Below are positions 23,321 through 32,424 of a DNA stretch of 64,000 bases, in pieces (the stretch's first letter is position 1; every line of letters begins with the position of its first letter). The stretch lies in the NCBI GenBank assembly GCA_030430075.1, contig JAUIGN010000004.1, forward strand, positions 186,001 through 250,000. The letters run 5' to 3'. Below the pieces are notes generated by a model. It was not told the DNA's origin. It searched no databases and was given only the letters and a program-made list of their open reading frames with translations. The position numbers and the translations under genes were made by a program. The stretch comes from a bacterium. Lineage in GTDB: Bacteria > Planctomycetota > Planctomycetia > Pirellulales > Pirellulaceae.

Positions 23321-25294
23321 CTAGCTGCCGATGCGGCCACCGCCACGGCGTGTGATGGCGACGACTGCCGGACGAGGTGGGCGTTGGGGTTGAAAGTCCG
23401 GCCAGCGGGTCGACGGTTTTTGGAAGTCCGAGCCTTCTTCTTCCCCCGGGTGCTGCACGGAAACAAAGAGGGTTTCGTTGTCGGGGGTCAGGCACACGCC
23501 GCTGACCTCGCTCCCCCGGGGTCCTCGGAAGAACAGTTTCGTCAACGCCCGTCCCGCGCCGTCGACATCGCAAGCGTAGATCCCGTCACCGAAACCGGTC
23601 AGTTGCTGGTCGCTGTCGGTCGTCAGCCACAATCGCCCCTCGTTGTCGAAGGCGCCGTTGTCGGGGCAGGAGAACCAGCCGTTCGCGGAGGTCTCGGCAT
23701 GGTAGCTTGTTTCGTCCGCCGGGTTGGCGGGATCGCCGGCTTTCAAGAAGACTTCCCAATGAAACGTATCGGCCGCATGGTCGCGGGCGTCGGCGGGGCC
23801 GGGCGGTCTCAGTTCGAGGATGTGCCCATGTTCATTGGCCGCGCGAGGATTCGCTCCGGCTGTCTGGTCCGGCGTTCGCTTGGAGTTGTTTGTCAGAATG
23901 ACGAACACGTGTCCCGACCGCGGCGCGATCTCAACATCTTCGGGGCGATCCATGGGAGTGGCACCCAGCAGGTCGGCCGCCCGCCGGGCCTCGATCACCA
24001 CATCCGCCTGACTCTGAAAGCCGTTCTTCGGGCCCAGCGGGCCGGTTCCGAAGACGAGCGGCAGCCAGTCGACCGTACCGTCCTCGTTGAACCGGGCGAC
24101 GGAGAGGACGCCGTCGTCGAGCAAGTCGCGATTCGCCTCGCGGTGCCGGGCGTCGTACGGACGGTTCGTGACGAACCGATATACGTACTCGAAACGCTCG
24201 TCATCACCACAGTAGACGACGACGCGGCCGTCGTGGTTGACCGTAATCCCGGCGCCCTCATGCTTGACCCGTCCCAAGGCTGTCCGCTTGACGGGTGTCG
24301 AGTCGGGGTTGAACGGGTCGAACTCAATGACCCAACCAAACCGGTTCGGTTCATGCGGCTGTTGCCCCAGGTCGAAGCGGCCGTAGTGTCGAGCCATCGC
24401 AGGATTGAAGCGGCTGGGGCCGTCGACACCGTAACGCCGATGGTTGCCGGCTTCCGGCGATTGGCTCGCATCGCCGCTGAAATAGCCGTTGAAGTTTTCT
24501 TCACAGATCAGCATCGTGCCCCATGGTGTGACGCCCCCCGCACAGTTGTTGAGCGTGCCGATAACCCGCCGCCCGCTTGGATCGTCGCCGGTTCGCAGCC
24601 GAGGATGGCCGGCCGCCGGCCCGGAAACAGCGAATTCCGTATCCAGCGCCGTGATGCGACGATTTAGCGGACTCGCTGGGACTGCTACCCAACCGGAGGG
24701 GTCGCGGCGAATCTCGCAAACCGAGTGTCCATGTGCCGCCAACTCGACATCAACCCGTTCTTTTGGCAGCGATTCCAGGCAGCCGTGATCGACGACGTCG
24801 GGAAACATCAGGTTGGTGTTCGTGTATTCATGGTTGACGCATAGCAGGCCCCGTTGCCGGCCCTGGTCGTCCGCCGGTAGCGGCAGGAATGCTGTAAAGT
24901 CGCAGTTGTAGCCAAACTGGCTGGACTGGCTACTTGCCGATTGTGCGAACGGGTCAAACGGAAGCGCATCGGAAAAAAGCGGGTCGCCCCAACGGAGCAG
25001 GACGTCCATTTGGTAGCCAGGCGCGACGGCGGCCTGCAAACCGTAGCCGTGTCGCAGCTCTTGAAATGTCAGGGTCGAGGGCGACCTGGCTTCGGTGGGC
25101 GTGTCGCGGGGACGGTCTTCCTGGGCCTGGACAGAGTTGCCGATCACCGCGGTCGCGAGGCCGGCGGCCGCGGCCTGCAGGGCGGCGCGACGCGAAATCA
25201 ACTCGCCCAGCGACCGGCTGGTGTTGGGGTTGGAGCAGGGATCTTCCTCGACAAAGCAGGCCGATTCACGACGATGATGGGGGGACGGGTGCAA
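23321..25294 (-). CDS. PhoX family (DUF839) phosphatase, Tat-exported
   Basis: About 657 residues if translation starts at the TTG at 25294, which has AAGGA about 9 bases upstream; an ATG at 25393 would add 33 residues and has no visible ribosome site. The N terminus has the PhoX-type 'NPNTSRSLGELISRRAALQAAAAGLATAVIG' Tat signal region. Downstream motifs include 'LLCVNHEYTNTNLMFP', 'CAGGVTPWGTMLICEENFNGYF', 'KHEGAGITVNHDGRVVVYCGDD', 'RPEDVEIAP', 'NGWFSCPDN' and 'SGVCLTPDNETLFVSVQHPGE', all expected for DUF839, whose Glu and Cys residues build the Ca/Fe site of PhoX. It releases phosphate from organic esters outside the cytoplasm. This is the second phosphatase family in the window. Confidence 0.88.
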   Translation of the reverse strand: MHPSPHHRRESACFVEEDPCSNPNTSRSLGELISRRAALQAAAAGLATAVIGNSVQAQEDRPRDTPTEARSPSTLTFQELRHGYGLQAAVAPGYQMDVLLRWGDPLFSDALPFDPFAQSASSQSSQFGYNCDFTAFLPLPADDQGRQRGLLCVNHEYTNTNLMFPDVVDHGCLESLPKERVDVELAAHGHSVCEIRRDPSGWVAVPASPLNRRITALDTEFAVSGPAAGHPRLRTGDDPSGRRVIGTLNNCAGGVTPWGTMLICEENFNGYFSGDASQSPEAGNHRRYGVDGPSRFNPAMARHYGRFDLGQQPHEPNRFGWVIEFDPFNPDSTPVKRTALGRVKHEGAGITVNHDGRVVVYCGDDERFEYVYRFVTNRPYDARHREANRDLLDDGVLSVARFNEDGTVDWLPLVFGTGPLGPKNGFQSQADVVIEARRAADLLGATPMDRPEDVEIAPRSGHVFVILTNNSKRTPDQTAGANPRAANEHGHILELRPPGPADARDHAADTFHWEVFLKAGDPANPADETSYHAETSANGWFSCPDNGAFDNEGRLWLTTDSDQQLTGFGDGIYACDVDGAGRALTKLFFRGPRGSEVSGVCLTPDNETLFVSVQHPGEEEGSDFQKPSTRWPDFQPQRPPRPAVVAITRRGGGRIGS

Positions 25295-25789
25295 TGACCG
25301 ATTCCTTCGTATTGCCAGGGGGGAGTTCGTCGCCAGACCGAGGCGGGCCCGTTTGCCGACGCAAATCGCGGATTTGGCGCGGATCCAGGGCATGGGCGGG
25401 AGGGCGCCCGCAAGATGAACAAAGCCCTCGACCTTAGGGCTTCCCGATGTTGTTTCGGTGTTTTTTTTGTGAAGCGATGATGAAGAAAGCGGGCCGTTAA
25501 CTGTGAGCGAGTGCGACCGTGCACGGGGAATGCGCTGCGCGGGAAACGTAGCCGCGGCGGCCGGCCGGAATTACCGGTGAATCCTGGACCGGCGAGCGAA
25601 CGAGCAGGCGTGGGCTGTCCCACGACCGGTGGGTTCAAGGTATCGCCAGCAGTCGCGCGAACGGGTAAAATCGGGGGATCGAATGCATCTCGGCCCGCCG
25701 TCCGCGTGTTTCAGCTCGTCTTCTTGCGGTCCGAATCCCGCGCGCTGGTCAATCGCAGCTTCCGCCCTGATCCTCGACAGGCAGATCAC
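25295..25789. other. Divergent gap between PhoX and STAS genes
   Basis: About 495 bases holding promoters for both directions. An eight-base T run lies near 25463-25470. I see no clear promoter pair, RNA gene or repeat; in-frame extension of the STAS gene back to 25511 has no domain character. Confidence 0.4.
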
Positions 25790-26188
25790 GTGAGCATCAA
25801 CAACCTGATCACGAAAACGAAGATTGGTGACGTCCTGGTGATTAAGATCGAGACCGATCAAATCAAGGACGGTCTCGTCGCCCAGAACCTGAAGATGCTC
25901 TTCGGCCATGCCGTGAAGGGGTCAACCGCCACGAAGTTCGTCCTCGATATGCAGAATCTGACGTTCATGACCAGCCTGGGATGCGTGGCGTTCATTAGCC
26001 TGAAGCACGCCATCCGCGACAAGAATGGGCGGTTGATCCTCTGCAACATTACACCGTTCATTCACAAGATCTTCACCGCCAAGCGGTTGCTGCAGCAGTC
26101 GCAGGCGAACGGTAGCGTGGCGTTTGAATGTGCCGACACGCTGGAAGATGCGCTCGAGATGCTCTCACCGAAAGGCAGTGAGGTGTAA
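25790..26188 (+). CDS. STAS-domain anti-anti-sigma-factor-like protein
   Basis: A 132-residue single STAS domain. 'VLVIKIETDQIKDGLVAQNLKML' matches the first strands and helix, and 'FVLDMQNLTFMTSLGCVAFISL' is the core strand-loop-helix, in which the usual D-S-S-G phosphorylation loop reads T-S-L-G; the Ser is kept. Such proteins bind serine kinases (RsbW/SpoIIAB type) in partner-switching pathways. The GTG at 25790 is chosen because it starts the domain cleanely; the frame is open upstream to 25511 but reads as non-protein-like sequence. A second STAS gene and a RR-HATPase kinase lie 12 kb downstream and could be partners. Confidence 0.82.
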   Translation: MSINNLITKTKIGDVLVIKIETDQIKDGLVAQNLKMLFGHAVKGSTATKFVLDMQNLTFMTSLGCVAFISLKHAIRDKNGRLILCNITPFIHKIFTAKRLLQQSQANGSVAFECADTLEDALEMLSPKGSEV

Positions 26189-26197
26189 GGCCGCTCA

Positions 26198-26277
26198 GTT
26201 GCTGGGATATACGGTCGCTGGGATATACAGTCGCTGGGATATACAGTCGCTGGGATAGCCAGTCGCTGGGCCAGCCG
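26198..26277. repeat. 16-bp tandem repeat
   Basis: Five 16-bp units (core GTCGCTGGGATATACA) begin at 26198, 26214, 26230, 26246 and 26262; units two and three are identical, and the outer ones drift. They begin 10 bases after the STAS stop codon. No similarity to the 25-bp family is visible. Confidence 0.9.
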
Positions 26278-26326
26278 GTCGTCCAACGGTAAACAAGCCG
26301 GTTTTGCAGACGCCGGGCCGTATTAC

Positions 26327-26343
26327 GTCATGCAGAGCATGAC
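26327..26343. repeat. 17-bp palindromic repeat, copy 3
   Basis: GTCATGC-AGA-GCATGAC: both 7-bp arms are perfect, with a different centre from the copies at 23191 and 33646. It lies in the gap between the convergent STAS and msrA genes. Confidence 0.85.
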
Positions 26344-26404
26344 CAATGGTGGGCACAAGAGACACTTGTTCGCTCGTTGCGGCGGCGCCAAGGCAGCCTG
26401 GCGG

Positions 26405-27178
26405 CTACGGCTGCTTCTTAAGCTTGTCCTTGAAGACTTTCTCGAACTTGGCGACTTTCGGCCCCACCACGGCCTGGCAATATCCTTGGAACGGGTTGCG
26501 GGCGAAGAAGTTCTGGTGCTTGGCTTCCGCCTTGTAGTATTCCTTGACGGGGCTGATCTCGGTCACAATCGGGGCGGAAAAGGCGCCCGACTTGTCGAGC
26601 TCCCGCTTGTACGCCTCTGCCAACTCCTTCTGGTTGTCGTCGTGGTAGAAGACGACCGACCGATACTGGGTTCCGACGTCGGCACCCTGGCGATTCAGGG
26701 TGGTCGGATCGTGGGTCATCCAAAACACTTTGAGCAGTTCCTCAAACCGAATGACGCTCGGGTCGAACGTGATCCGACAAACCTCCGCGTGCCCGGTCTC
26801 ACCGGTGCAGACCGCTTCGTAGGTCGGATTCTTGACGAACCCACCGGCGTAGCCGGATTCGACGGCGGTGACGCCTTCGAGCCTGAGAAAGACCGCCTCC
26901 GTGCACCAAAAACAGCCTGATCCGAAGGTTGCCACCTCGACCTTCGCAGGTGCCGCTCCGGGTGCCGTTTTGTCGGCGGGTGCCGAAGTAGGTCCGTTGC
27001 CAACCGGATCCTCGGCCTCAGCGGTTGACGAGGGTGGGGAGTCGGGGCGGGTGTTGGGAGTCTCTTCGGCCATTGCTGGTTCCTCAAGTGCCACGGGCAG
27101 TTGAACGGTTTTGGTGTCGCAGCCGAGCAGGATGCAGGCGAGCGGGATGCCCATCAGGCAGCAGATGATTCTTGTCAT
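26405..27178 (-). CDS. msrA: Peptide-methionine (S)-S-oxide reductase, lipoprotein form
   Basis: A 257-residue protein. The N terminus is a lipoprotein signal ('IPLACILLGC', lipidated Cys20), followed by a Pro/Ser/Glu/Ala-rich spacer to about residue 78 and then a complete MsrA domain. The catalytic motif 'GSGCFWCTEAVF' has the nucleophile at Cys89; 'ESGYAGG', 'TGHAEVCRITFDP', 'FWMTHDPTTLNRQGADVGTQYRS' and 'FQGYCQAVVGPK' complete the family pattern. It repairs methionine-S-sulfoxide in proteins, here predicted to be tethered to a membrane outside the cytoplasm. No msrB is nearby. Transcribed divergently from the 27398 lipoprotein gene. Confidence 0.94.
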   Translation of the reverse strand: MTRIICCLMGIPLACILLGCDTKTVQLPVALEEPAMAEETPNTRPDSPPSSTAEAEDPVGNGPTSAPADKTAPGAAPAKVEVATFGSGCFWCTEAVFLRLEGVTAVESGYAGGFVKNPTYEAVCTGETGHAEVCRITFDPSVIRFEELLKVFWMTHDPTTLNRQGADVGTQYRSVVFYHDDNQKELAEAYKRELDKSGAFSAPIVTEISPVKEYYKAEAKHQNFFARNPFQGYCQAVVGPKVAKFEKVFKDKLKKQP

Positions 27179-27328
27179 TCCGGGGTTCTACCTGGCGTCG
27201 GGGTGTGCGGTTCGAGTGAGGCGCGCGGAGCAGGAGGGTCGCTCCGGTCGCCGGAAGGGCGGCGAATCGAGGCCGCCATCCCTTCGATTTTGGCAACAAA
27301 TCGCGCTTTTGCAACCGCCAACATTCGC

Positions 27329-27334
27329 TATACT
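27329..27334 (+). promoter_or_regulatory. Possible -10 element before lipoprotein-GT9 pair
   Basis: TATACT, 5/6 match to the -10 consensus, 63 bases upstream of the ATG at 27398. The -35 side is poor, so this is weak evidence. Confidence 0.25.
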
Positions 27335-27397
27335 TCGCCGCCCCAATGGGCGTTCACGCCCCGGGCGACTCGCGATATCACCGCTAGCTATTGATTC

Positions 27398-28285
27398 ATG
27401 GTTGGTCCTTCCTGGCAATTTCTCCTCGGTCTCTCGCTGGTGGCGGCGAGCATCGCCGGATGTGGTGCGACGAAGAGCCGCATCGCCACAGAGCAGTTGT
27501 TAGTATCCGATGCGGTCGACGACGCGGTGTCGAGCATCGATTTCCGCCATCTGTCCGGCCGCAAGGTCTTCTTTGATTCGAAGTTTGTGCGGAATGTGAA
27601 GGGGGCCGGGTTCGTTAACGCGGACTACATTATCAGCTCGCTGCGCCAGCAGATGATCGCCGCGGACTGCCGGATGGTCGAGAATCATGACGAGGCGGAC
27701 GTCATTGTGGAAGCCCGCGTGGGAACGTTGGGGGCGGATGGTACCGAGGTCACCTACGGGATTCCCGCCAGCAATGCGCTGTCCACGGCAGCCACCCTGG
27801 TTCCCGGCGCACCCATCATCCCGGCGATCCCGGAGATATCGTTCGCCCGCAAGGAAGGGCAGGTCGGGGCGGCCAAGATCGCCGTCTTCGCCTATGAGCG
27901 GGAGACGGGCCGGCCAATCTGGCAATCCGGCATGGCCCGCTCGAGAAGTACCTCGCAGGATTTCTGGCTCTTTGGCGCCGGTCCATTCCAGAACGGGACG
28001 ATTCACGAAGGAACCCGCTTCGCGGGTGAGGACCTGCCGATCCCGTACCTGGAAGGCGAGCATCCGGAGGCGGCGCGAGCTGCCGTTGCCTACGGCGACC
28101 GCCATGTATTCAAGGACCCGGAGAAAGAGAAGCTGGAAGTCCAGCAGGCGAGCCACAGTGACCAGCAACCTGGCGCCTCCGCCGCCGACAGCATGGCCCG
28201 GCCGATCAAGTTGTGGGGCCTGGGCGGCAACATTGTGACACCCCTGGAAGAAGATCTCGAGCGCAGAATTGGAGACGCACCATGA
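27398..28285 (+). CDS. Predicted lipoprotein of planctomycete DUF6655-like type
   Basis: A 295-residue protein with a lipoprotein signal ending in 'AASIAGC' (Cys22). The body has 'QLLVSDAVDDAVSSIDFRHLSGRKVFFDS', then 'NADYIISSLRQQMIAADCRMVEN' and 'ADVIVEARVGTLGADG', an alpha/beta arrangement seen in outer-membrane assembly lipoproteins where a small domain contains 'ADYV...LR..L...G..L'. From memory it resembles the planctomycete DUF6655 group; this should be treated as tentative. Its stop overlaps the start of the GT9 gene (ATGA), which implies translational coupling and a shared role, perhaps in surface polysaccharide assembly. Confidence 0.6.
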   Translation: MVGPSWQFLLGLSLVAASIAGCGATKSRIATEQLLVSDAVDDAVSSIDFRHLSGRKVFFDSKFVRNVKGAGFVNADYIISSLRQQMIAADCRMVENHDEADVIVEARVGTLGADGTEVTYGIPASNALSTAATLVPGAPIIPAIPEISFARKEGQVGAAKIAVFAYERETGRPIWQSGMARSRSTSQDFWLFGAGPFQNGTIHEGTRFAGEDLPIPYLEGEHPEAARAAVAYGDRHVFKDPEKEKLEVQQASHSDQQPGASAADSMARPIKLWGLGGNIVTPLEEDLERRIGDAP

Positions 28286-29331
28286 TCACAAATGACGCAC
28301 CTCGCATCCTGATTTGTCGCTTGAGCGCGGTTGGCGACTGCATTCTCACGATGCCCATGTTATGTGCTCTGCGTGATCGGTACCCCCGAGCACATCTGGT
28401 ATGGGTCGCGGAACCGGGACCGGCGACGCTGTTGAAAGACCACCCAGCCCTGGACCAACTGATTGTCGTCGAGAAAGGGTGGCTCAAATCGTGGGCCAAG
28501 ATACGAGCAGTCCGGCAGCAGCTGCGCGCGTTGCATTTCGACGTGGCGGTCGATCCGCAGAGCCTCTCCAAGAGTGCCATCCTGGCGTGGCTCTCCGGAG
28601 CCAGGCGGCGGCTGGGATTTCAGGCACCGCGGGGCCGTGAATTGAGCCTGTGGTTGAACACCGATTTCGTGAAGCCGTCTGCCGAACATCTCCTCGATTG
28701 CCAGCTCGAACTGCTGCAACCGTTGGGTGTCGATGCGCCCCGCATCGAGTACCGGTTGCCTGTGGATCCGCAAGCCGAGGAGGTGGCCGAGGCATTCCTG
28801 CTTCGAGCTCACCTGCAGGGCGGGTTTGTGGCAATGAATCCGGGCGCCGGCTGGGACTCCAGGCTGTGGCCGGCCGATCGCTTTGGATGCGTTGCGCGCG
28901 AATTGGGCCAGCGTCATCAAGTTTCGACGCTGGCGGTCTGGGGCGGCCAGCGTGAGCGGACGTGGGCTGAACAGATTGTTGCCCATTCGGGCGGCCATGC
29001 CGTGTTAGCGCCCCCCACATCGCTCCCGGAACTGGCTGCGCTTCTGCAACGGGCTCGCCTCCTGGTGGCGGCGGATACCGGACCCCTGCATCTTGCCAGC
29101 GCCGTCGGCACGACTTGCGTCGGCTTGCATGGAACGACACGATACCAGGCATCCGGGGCCCACGGCGATCGCCACATTTCGATCCAGGAATGGTACCAGG
29201 GCGGTCGTCGCCGGGCGCGGAGGCGAGCTGCCAACGACGCCATGCAGGCCATCCAGGTGGACCGCGTTGTCAAAGCATGTGAAGAGGTGTTGGCGCGGCC
29301 GGCTGCCGTTAGCCGGCGTGACGCGGCGTGA
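28282..29331 (+). CDS. Glycosyltransferase family 9 (heptosyltransferase-like)
   Basis: A 349-residue GT-B enzyme. 'RILICRLSAVGDCILTMPMLCALR' is the classical GT9 N terminus, and 'VAMNPGAGWDSRLWPADRFG', 'AVWGGQRERTWAEQI' and 'LVAADTGPLHLASAVGTTCVGLHG' are the conserved nucleotide-sugar-binding elements, with D-T-G-P-x-H as family signature. Members transfer heptose or related sugars to lipopolysaccharide core, in line with LPS-like material in planctomycetes. The ATG at 28282 overlaps the preceding stop codon and is preceded by GGAG; the frame extends upstream only as an overlap of the lipoprotein gene. The C-terminal 40 residues are Arg/Ala-rich. Confidence 0.92.
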   Translation: MITNDAPRILICRLSAVGDCILTMPMLCALRDRYPRAHLVWVAEPGPATLLKDHPALDQLIVVEKGWLKSWAKIRAVRQQLRALHFDVAVDPQSLSKSAILAWLSGARRRLGFQAPRGRELSLWLNTDFVKPSAEHLLDCQLELLQPLGVDAPRIEYRLPVDPQAEEVAEAFLLRAHLQGGFVAMNPGAGWDSRLWPADRFGCVARELGQRHQVSTLAVWGGQRERTWAEQIVAHSGGHAVLAPPTSLPELAALLQRARLLVAADTGPLHLASAVGTTCVGLHGTTRYQASGAHGDRHISIQEWYQGGRRRARRRAANDAMQAIQVDRVVKACEEVLARPAAVSRRDAA

Positions 29332-29496
29332 CCAGGTCCGGCGAAGTTGCCCGCAGGGCGACCCGTCGACGACGAACTGAACATCGCTCCCGTCGCCAGG
29401 CCGGGGCCCGGCAGACAACGGTCCGGCCGCGGGTGACATGGTCGCTACGCGTCGAGCGTCGAAGAACTTCGTGAGCCACCCCCCAGCGATTCCGCC

Positions 29497-30357
29497 ATGC
29501 CTCGACCGCCAATCCAGAACTTGAACGCGGGGACCAGCGGGGTGATCTTCGTGGTGTTGCAGTGGTGCCTGTGCTGTGGCCCGTGGTGCCTTGCCATGGC
29601 AGGATGCCAGCCATCGTCATCGGGGCCGGCCGACGCCGTTCAGGTTGCCCGCTCGGCAACCGAGACCGTTGCCAAACCGCCCATCCGGGGTCGCCACCGG
29701 GTGGATGAACTGCCGTTTGACATCGTCGTCTTCGAGACCGTCTTCTGGGAGCCGCGCGATACGACGAGTCTCCGCCGGCTAATCGCCTCGACCGATCTGG
29801 TTCATGACCGGGCGGTTCTGGAAATCGGCACGGGTTCCGGTCTGGTCGCCCTTTGCTGTCTGCATGCCGGGGCACGGAAGGTCGTTGCGACGGACGTGAA
29901 TCCTCATGCCCTGGCCAATGCCCGCTATAACGCAGTAATGCTTCGATTGGCCGAGGGGTTGGAGACGCGTCGCGTGAGCGTGGACGATCAAGCAGCCTAC
30001 GCCGCGCTTGGAACGGACGAGCGGTTTGATCTCGTCATCTCCAACCCTCCGTGGGAAGACGGCGAGCCGGCCAAGATTGACGAGTACGCACTTTACGATC
30101 ATCGGTTTCGTCTGTTGGATTCCCTCCTCAGCGAACTCGGCGATCATTTGAACGAGGGCGGCAAGGGCCTGCTGGCTTACGGCAATGTCACGGCAATCCG
30201 CCGCGCGTTGGAACTTGCCCCGCAGTACGACCTGAATGTCAAGGTCCTGGACGATCGCGACTTGGACGCCCTCCCGGAAAACTTCCTCCCCGGAATGTTG
30301 CTCGAGTTGACACCCGCCGGAAATCCGCACGACGCGCCCGAGGCGCCGATGGAATGA
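29497..30357 (+). CDS. SAM-dependent methyltransferase with lipoprotein-like N terminus
   Basis: A 286-residue protein. Residues 16-36 are hydrophobic and cysteine-rich and end in 'LAMAGC', close to a lipobox (Cys37). From about residue 100 it is a class I methyltransferase: 'RAVLEIGTGSGLVALCCLHAG' is the SAM-binding loop, 'VVATDVNPHALANARYNA' motif II, and 'FDLVISNPPWEDG' the NPPW motif of PrmC/HemK- and PrmA-like N-methyltransferases. The predicted export of a SAM-using enzyme is odd. If translation instead began at the ATG at 29596 the hydrophobic segment would be lost; neither start has a clear ribosome site. Substrate is unknown. Confidence 0.75.
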   Translation: MPRPPIQNLNAGTSGVIFVVLQWCLCCGPWCLAMAGCQPSSSGPADAVQVARSATETVAKPPIRGRHRVDELPFDIVVFETVFWEPRDTTSLRRLIASTDLVHDRAVLEIGTGSGLVALCCLHAGARKVVATDVNPHALANARYNAVMLRLAEGLETRRVSVDDQAAYAALGTDERFDLVISNPPWEDGEPAKIDEYALYDHRFRLLDSLLSELGDHLNEGGKGLLAYGNVTAIRRALELAPQYDLNVKVLDDRDLDALPENFLPGMLLELTPAGNPHDAPEAPME

Positions 30358-30694
30358 ACCATCCGCCCGCTCGATTCGGGCGGCACGGGGTGGGTGTCGT
30401 TCCCGCTAACCCACAACCAGGTAGCCCACCGCGACGTAGCCCGCGACCCAGTCGCCAGAAACCAGCCACGGCCACAACGACCAGGAGCTTGTTGCTCAAT
30501 AAAGAAAAGTGAACGCAAGGCCCGAAGCGACCCTGCGAGTGCGTTCCAAGTTGGGGGGCTCGCCCCGTTTCGCGAACCGCGATCCGAAGTGTTGCATTGT
30601 CGATCCCGGCAACTGACGAACGATACTGTGTGCCGCCACCGCATTCCGCAGGCGGCTCCTTCAACGCCAATCCATTTTTTCCGCAGGAGTGCCA
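30358..30694. other. Intergenic gap, no gene seen
   Basis: 337 bases between the methyltransferase and beta-CASP nuclease genes. Short open frames here cross the start of the next gene and have no recognisable character. No promoter pair or repeat is evident. Confidence 0.4.
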
Positions 30695-32092
30695 GTGAAG
30701 ATTCATTTCCTCGGCGCCAATCGCCAGGTCACCGGGTCACGTTATTGCCTGGAGGCGGCAGGCAAGCAGGTGCTGATTGATTGCGGGATGTTTCAGGAGC
30801 GCCAGTATCTGGGGCGCAATTGGGAGACGAGCCCGATTCCGCCCGACCAGTTGGATGCGCTCGTGCTGACGCATGCCCATCTGGACCACTGCGGCTTGAT
30901 CCCGCGGTTGGTTGCGCACGGATTCGGAGGCTTGATCTATGCCACCCGGCCGACGGTTGACTTGGCGGAAGTGATCATGCGGGATTCAGCGAAGATCCAG
31001 GAGGAGGATGTCGCCTACAAGAAGAAGCGGCATGCTCGCGAAGGGCGCCGAGGAAAATACCCGGAGATGGCCCTCTATAGCGGCGACGATGTCGACCAGA
31101 CGATGCCCCTCTTTCAAGGCTGCCCATACCACGAGCCCGTTCCGGTCACCGACGCGATCACGGTAACATTCCACGATGCGGGGCATATTCTGGGATCGGC
31201 CATGCTGGAGTTCGTTGTTCGCGAAGACGACCGGCAACGTCGGCTGTTGTTTTCCGGGGACGTGGGGCAGTGGGATAAACCGCTGATTCGCGATCCGAGC
31301 CTGTTTCAGCAGGCGGACATTGTGGTCATGGAGTCCACCTATGGAGACCGCGACCATCGCGACGGCGGCGAAGTCGCGACGCAGTTGCGGGACGTGATCA
31401 ATCGCACCATGGCGCGGCGCGGCAAGCTGGTGATTCCCACATTCGCTGTGGAACGAGCTCAAGAGCTGATGTACTACATCGGCGAGCTCGTCCACGCGGA
31501 TGAGATTCCCGACGTGCCGGTCTTCCTGGATAGCCCGATGGCGGTCAACGTCACGAACATCTTTCGCCGCTATCACGATTGTTTTGATGAAGAGTCGTGG
31601 GAGAGAATCGAGTCGAATCAGGCACCGCTGAACTTTCCGGGGCTGACGCTGGTTCGCAGCGTCGAGCAGTCCAAGGCGATCAACGAGGTCAAGCAGCCTT
31701 GCATCGTGATGGCCAGTTCGGGAATGTGCACCGGAGGGCGGATCAAGCACCACCTGCGAAACTACATCGGCGACCCGAATTCGACCGTCCTGTTCGTTGG
31801 CTACCAGAGTCCCGGCACGCTCGGTTGGCAGATTCTCAAACGGCCCGAACGGGTGCGGATTCATGGTCAGGAATATGTCATGCGGGCCGAAGTCGCACAG
31901 ATTTATGGGTTTTCCGGCCATGCGGACCGAGGCGGCCTGATGCGCTGGATATCACATCTGCAGACGCCGCCGCAGCAGATCTTCTTGACCCACGGCGACC
32001 AAGAAGCCGCCACCAGCCTGGCCAAACAGATTCGTGCCGACCTCGATTGGCCGGTCAGCATTCCCGAATATCAGCAGACCGTCGAACTTTGA
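30695..32092 (+). CDS. Metallo-beta-lactamase/beta-CASP RNA-processing nuclease
   Basis: A 465-residue protein of the bacterial/archaeal CPSF-like (YSH1-type) beta-CASP family. 'LTHAHLDHCGLIPRL' is the HxHxDH zinc motif, 'DAGHILGSAMLEF' supplies a further His, 'LLFSGDVGQWDKPLI' the Asp, and the beta-CASP part has 'PVFLDSPMAVNVTNIFRRY', 'IVMASSGMCTGGRIKHHLRNYI' and 'VAQIYGFSGHADRGGLMRWI'. The final C-terminal His is in 'IFLTHGDQEAA'. It probably cleaves or trims RNA in the cytosol. The start is the GTG at 30695, with GGAG 6 bases upstream; a GTG at 30689 overlaps that ribosome site. Confidence 0.93.
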   Translation: MKIHFLGANRQVTGSRYCLEAAGKQVLIDCGMFQERQYLGRNWETSPIPPDQLDALVLTHAHLDHCGLIPRLVAHGFGGLIYATRPTVDLAEVIMRDSAKIQEEDVAYKKKRHAREGRRGKYPEMALYSGDDVDQTMPLFQGCPYHEPVPVTDAITVTFHDAGHILGSAMLEFVVREDDRQRRLLFSGDVGQWDKPLIRDPSLFQQADIVVMESTYGDRDHRDGGEVATQLRDVINRTMARRGKLVIPTFAVERAQELMYYIGELVHADEIPDVPVFLDSPMAVNVTNIFRRYHDCFDEESWERIESNQAPLNFPGLTLVRSVEQSKAINEVKQPCIVMASSGMCTGGRIKHHLRNYIGDPNSTVLFVGYQSPGTLGWQILKRPERVRIHGQEYVMRAEVAQIYGFSGHADRGGLMRWISHLQTPPQQIFLTHGDQEAATSLAKQIRADLDWPVSIPEYQQTVEL

Positions 32093-32424
32093 GCAGCTGC
32101 CGTGTGGTTCACCACGCGGCTTGCCGGCAGCGATTTCGACCGGGCTGTTGTTCTCCACGAGACGTGCGAAAGTCTTCATTGACAAGCGAGACCCTCAACT
32201 TCATGATGAGTCCTCAGGAGAGTTTGCCGTAGGCAGGCACGATGCCGACTCCTCAGATCTGTTTCGACTCGGCCGCCACGCACGCTCTGCCGACCGGCAG
32301 GGTTCCGCCCGTTGACCCGGTTTCAGGTTCGGCGGACAAGGCCGGAAAGGTCGGTTGGGGCTCCAGGCAAAGGCGTGAATTCTCCGATTGATCATTCCGA
32401 ATTTTTTTCCGGGAGATGCAGGGA
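32093..32424. other. Intergenic gap upstream of DUF1559 gene
   Basis: 332 bases. TTGACA at about 32178 is a consensus -35 but has only a weak -10 partner (CATGAT) 17 bases later. GGGAG at 32411-32415 serves as ribosome site for the ATG at 32425. Nothing else is recognised. Confidence 0.35.

Noticed and set aside
23213..24667. A 484-codon plus-strand open frame opposite the PhoX gene
   Set aside because: The minus strand has clear DUF839 motifs and a Tat signal; the plus-strand translation is not protein-like.
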